This document shows, one piece after another, positions 6,284 to 7,399 of a DNA stretch of 7,399 bases. The notes beneath the pieces were generated by a model, which made no database searches, was not told where the DNA came from, and saw only the letters and a list, made by a program, of their open reading frames with translations. Source of the stretch: JANQRV01 sp964533785 (GTDB lineage Bacteria; Bacteroidota; Bacteroidia; Chitinophagales; Saprospiraceae); NCBI GenBank assembly GCA_964533785.1, contig CAZHNG010000334.1:1-7399 (forward strand). The letters are read 5' to 3'. Position 1 is the first letter of the stretch, and each line of letters starts with the position of its first letter. The position numbers and the translations under genes are program-made.

Positions 6284-6679
6284 ATGTCGTACAAACTTTG
6301 GCTGTTTTTTGCAACATGTATTTTTTGTTTGATGCAATGTGAACAGCAACCCTACGTACACGGTGAGATCCTGTATACCAATTTTTGCGTGAATTGCCAC
6401 ATGGAGGATGGCAGTGGAGTGGCCGGTTTAATACCTCCGCTGGCACAGGCCGATTACGTTGAATTGAATCAGGAATTGCTGCCTTGTATCATCAGGTATG
6501 GTTTGGAAGATGAGATCGAGGTCAACGGCAGAACTTATGAGCAACCCATGCAAGGTATCAAAAAACTCACCGATACCGAGATCGCCAATATTATCAATTA
6601 TATCAATACTTCCTGGGGAAACGATTATCCGATCATGCCCCTGGGACAAGTCCGGGCCATACTCGAGGAATGCGAATGA
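6284..6679 (+). CDS. Monohaem class I cytochrome c, probable lipoprotein
   Basis: A 131-residue electron-transfer protein. A hydrophobic leader (5-18) ends in L-M-Q-C, with Cys19 the likely lipidated residue followed by E-Q-Q; Gln at -1 is not a standard lipobox residue, so simple cleavage or an uncleaved anchor remains possible. The haem site is C35-V-N-C38-H39. It is followed by the class I pattern 'M-E-D-G-S-G-V-A-G-L-I-P-P-L-A' (40-54), I-I-R-Y-G-L (69-74), and M89 in 'Q-P-M-Q-G' as the probable sixth haem ligand. The closing helix is L-T-D-T-E-I-A-N-I-I-N-Y-I-x-x-S-W-G-N (95-113). Haem would be attached outside the cytoplasm by a Ccm/Ccs system not seen here. In Bacteroidota similar small cytochromes often serve respiratory chains; no oxidase or dehydrogenase gene lies nearby to name the partner. 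It is divergent from the 'ABC ATPase'-like gene, and its stop is 9 bases from that of the convergent Nudix gene. Confidence 0.9.
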   Translation: MSYKLWLFFATCIFCLMQCEQQPYVHGEILYTNFCVNCHMEDGSGVAGLIPPLAQADYVELNQELLPCIIRYGLEDEIEVNGRTYEQPMQGIKKLTDTEIANIINYINTSWGNDYPIMPLGQVRAILEECE

Positions 6680-6688
6680 ACGGCCTGG

Positions 6689-7315
6689 TCACTTACGCTG
6701 GTACTGATGTAAAAGGTCTAATACGTTTTTATAAACGGGAACATCCTGTGCTAAAAAATCATCAATTTTTATCCAGATCGCTTCCTGAATATCCTCTTCG
6801 ATCTGTGGAGTTAAAGGTTGTTTAGGAGCCTTCATCAAATACCAGTGCGATAATTTGATGGCGCGTTTGTTGTCTTTTTCACGATAAAAGTGGTAAGTCT
6901 TTTGAAAAAAGCCCTTTAATTGGATTTGCCCGACGCCCGTTTCTTCTTCTACCTCGCGAACAGCAGCTTCTTCGATCGTTTCTCCTTCGTCCATTTTCCC
7001 TTTAGGCAGATCCCAGTGGCCTTTCCGAAAAATCATCAAAAGGGCTCCTTCTTCATTGAAAACCAGTCCACCCGCTGCCTCCACCACGAGAAAATAACTG
7101 GTAAAATCCCTATACAGCTGTTCAACATCATCGGAATAGAGAACGACCGAATCGAATGAACGGTTTTTCTCCAACATATCTACGTAGCTCAACAAAATTT
7201 TTCGTTGTCCGGCATAGCGTGCCACGAGGTGATTCCCTTTCTTTTGAGCAAACATTTCAGCGTTCTCCTTGTCGGTCAAAAATACCGGGGTTTCATTGAC
7301 GTAAATTTTGTACAT
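6689..7315 (-). CDS. Nudix hydrolase with an N-terminal extension domain
   Basis: A 208-residue enzyme of the Nudix superfamily, which hydrolyses a nucleoside diphosphate linked to another group using divalent metal. The Nudix box is perfect at 106-128: G106-x5-E112-x7-R120-E-V-E-E-E-T-G-V128, with E123, E124 and neighbouring acids as metal ligands. It is preceded by R-K-G-H-W-D-L-P-K-G (97-106) and by strand A-A-G-G-L-V-F (80-86). After the box come the typical strands F-F-Q-K-T-Y-H-F-Y (136-144) and H-W-Y-L-M (157-161), and A-I-W-I-K-I-D-D (179-186). Residues 1-75 are an additional small domain beginning M-Y-K-I-Y-V-N-E-T-P-V-F-L. ATG 7315 is preferred over 7372 because that domain starts there and the extra 19 residues look like leader sequence. 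The substrate cannot be told from the box; housekeeping dinucleotide or oxidised-nucleotide cleanup is usual. The gene is monocistronic as seen. Confidence 0.93.
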   Translation of the reverse strand: MYKIYVNETPVFLTDKENAEMFAQKKGNHLVARYAGQRKILLSYVDMLEKNRSFDSVVLYSDDVEQLYRDFTSYFLVVEAAGGLVFNEEGALLMIFRKGHWDLPKGKMDEGETIEEAAVREVEEETGVGQIQLKGFFQKTYHFYREKDNKRAIKLSHWYLMKAPKQPLTPQIEEDIQEAIWIKIDDFLAQDVPVYKNVLDLLHQYQRK

Positions 7316-7399
7316 AAGATTTTGATGTATTTTAGGCACTAAACTATTAGACTTGTTCGGCGGGATCATCAAACGGCTACAAGCGGCAAATTTTATACT

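Overview
The window reads as an ordinary stretch of chromosome from a Bacteroidota bacterium, most likely of the class Saprospiria (Lewinella / Haliscomenobacter relatives). Four things point there. A large secreted protein ends in a type IX secretion (T9SS) sorting domain and carries a C-x-x-x-C-V-W-P-G-D-T-N-x-D-G module that I associate with Saprospiria. A 483-residue protein belongs to what I recognise as a Saprospiria-expanded hypothetical family. Another protein belongs to the Bacteroidota family often mislabelled 'ABC transporter ATPase'. Starts have A-rich upstream regions rather than Shine-Dalgarno motifs, and some have Bacteroidota-type TAnnTTTG promoter boxes. The taxonomic call is inference from memory of these families; no search was run.

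Layout. Positions 1-253 hold no gene I can recognise. A small secreted NTF2-like protein (254-742, +) comes first. An 837-residue T9SS-exported protein (961-3474, -) follows, with five Ig/cadherin-like repeats, an unusually long dockerin-like calcium module, a cohesin-like domain and the sorting tail; a clear intrinsic terminator lies just past its stop. A 296-bp divergent intergenic region carries a good promoter for the 483-residue helical/TPR-like protein (3771-5222, +). A two-gene minus-strand unit (6214 down to 5229) encodes the pseudo-'ABC ATPase' family protein and then an arrestin-like/Spo0M-like protein. It diverges from a small monohaem cytochrome c lipoprotein (6284-6679, +), which converges on a Nudix hydrolase (6689-7315, -).

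The genes do not form one pathway. Two products are probably exported beyond the cytoplasm (NTF2-like, T9SS protein), one is probably a periplasm-facing lipoprotein electron carrier, and the rest look cytoplasmic. The only convincing operon is the 'ABC ATPase'-like / arrestin-like pair. I found no tRNA, rRNA, CRISPR array, insertion sequence, defence system or phage signature. The most distinctive items are the dockerin-like plus cohesin-like architecture of the T9SS protein, the uncharacterised 483-residue family, and the conserved but functionless-by-annotation pair at 5229-6214. No clearly new multi-gene system is visible.
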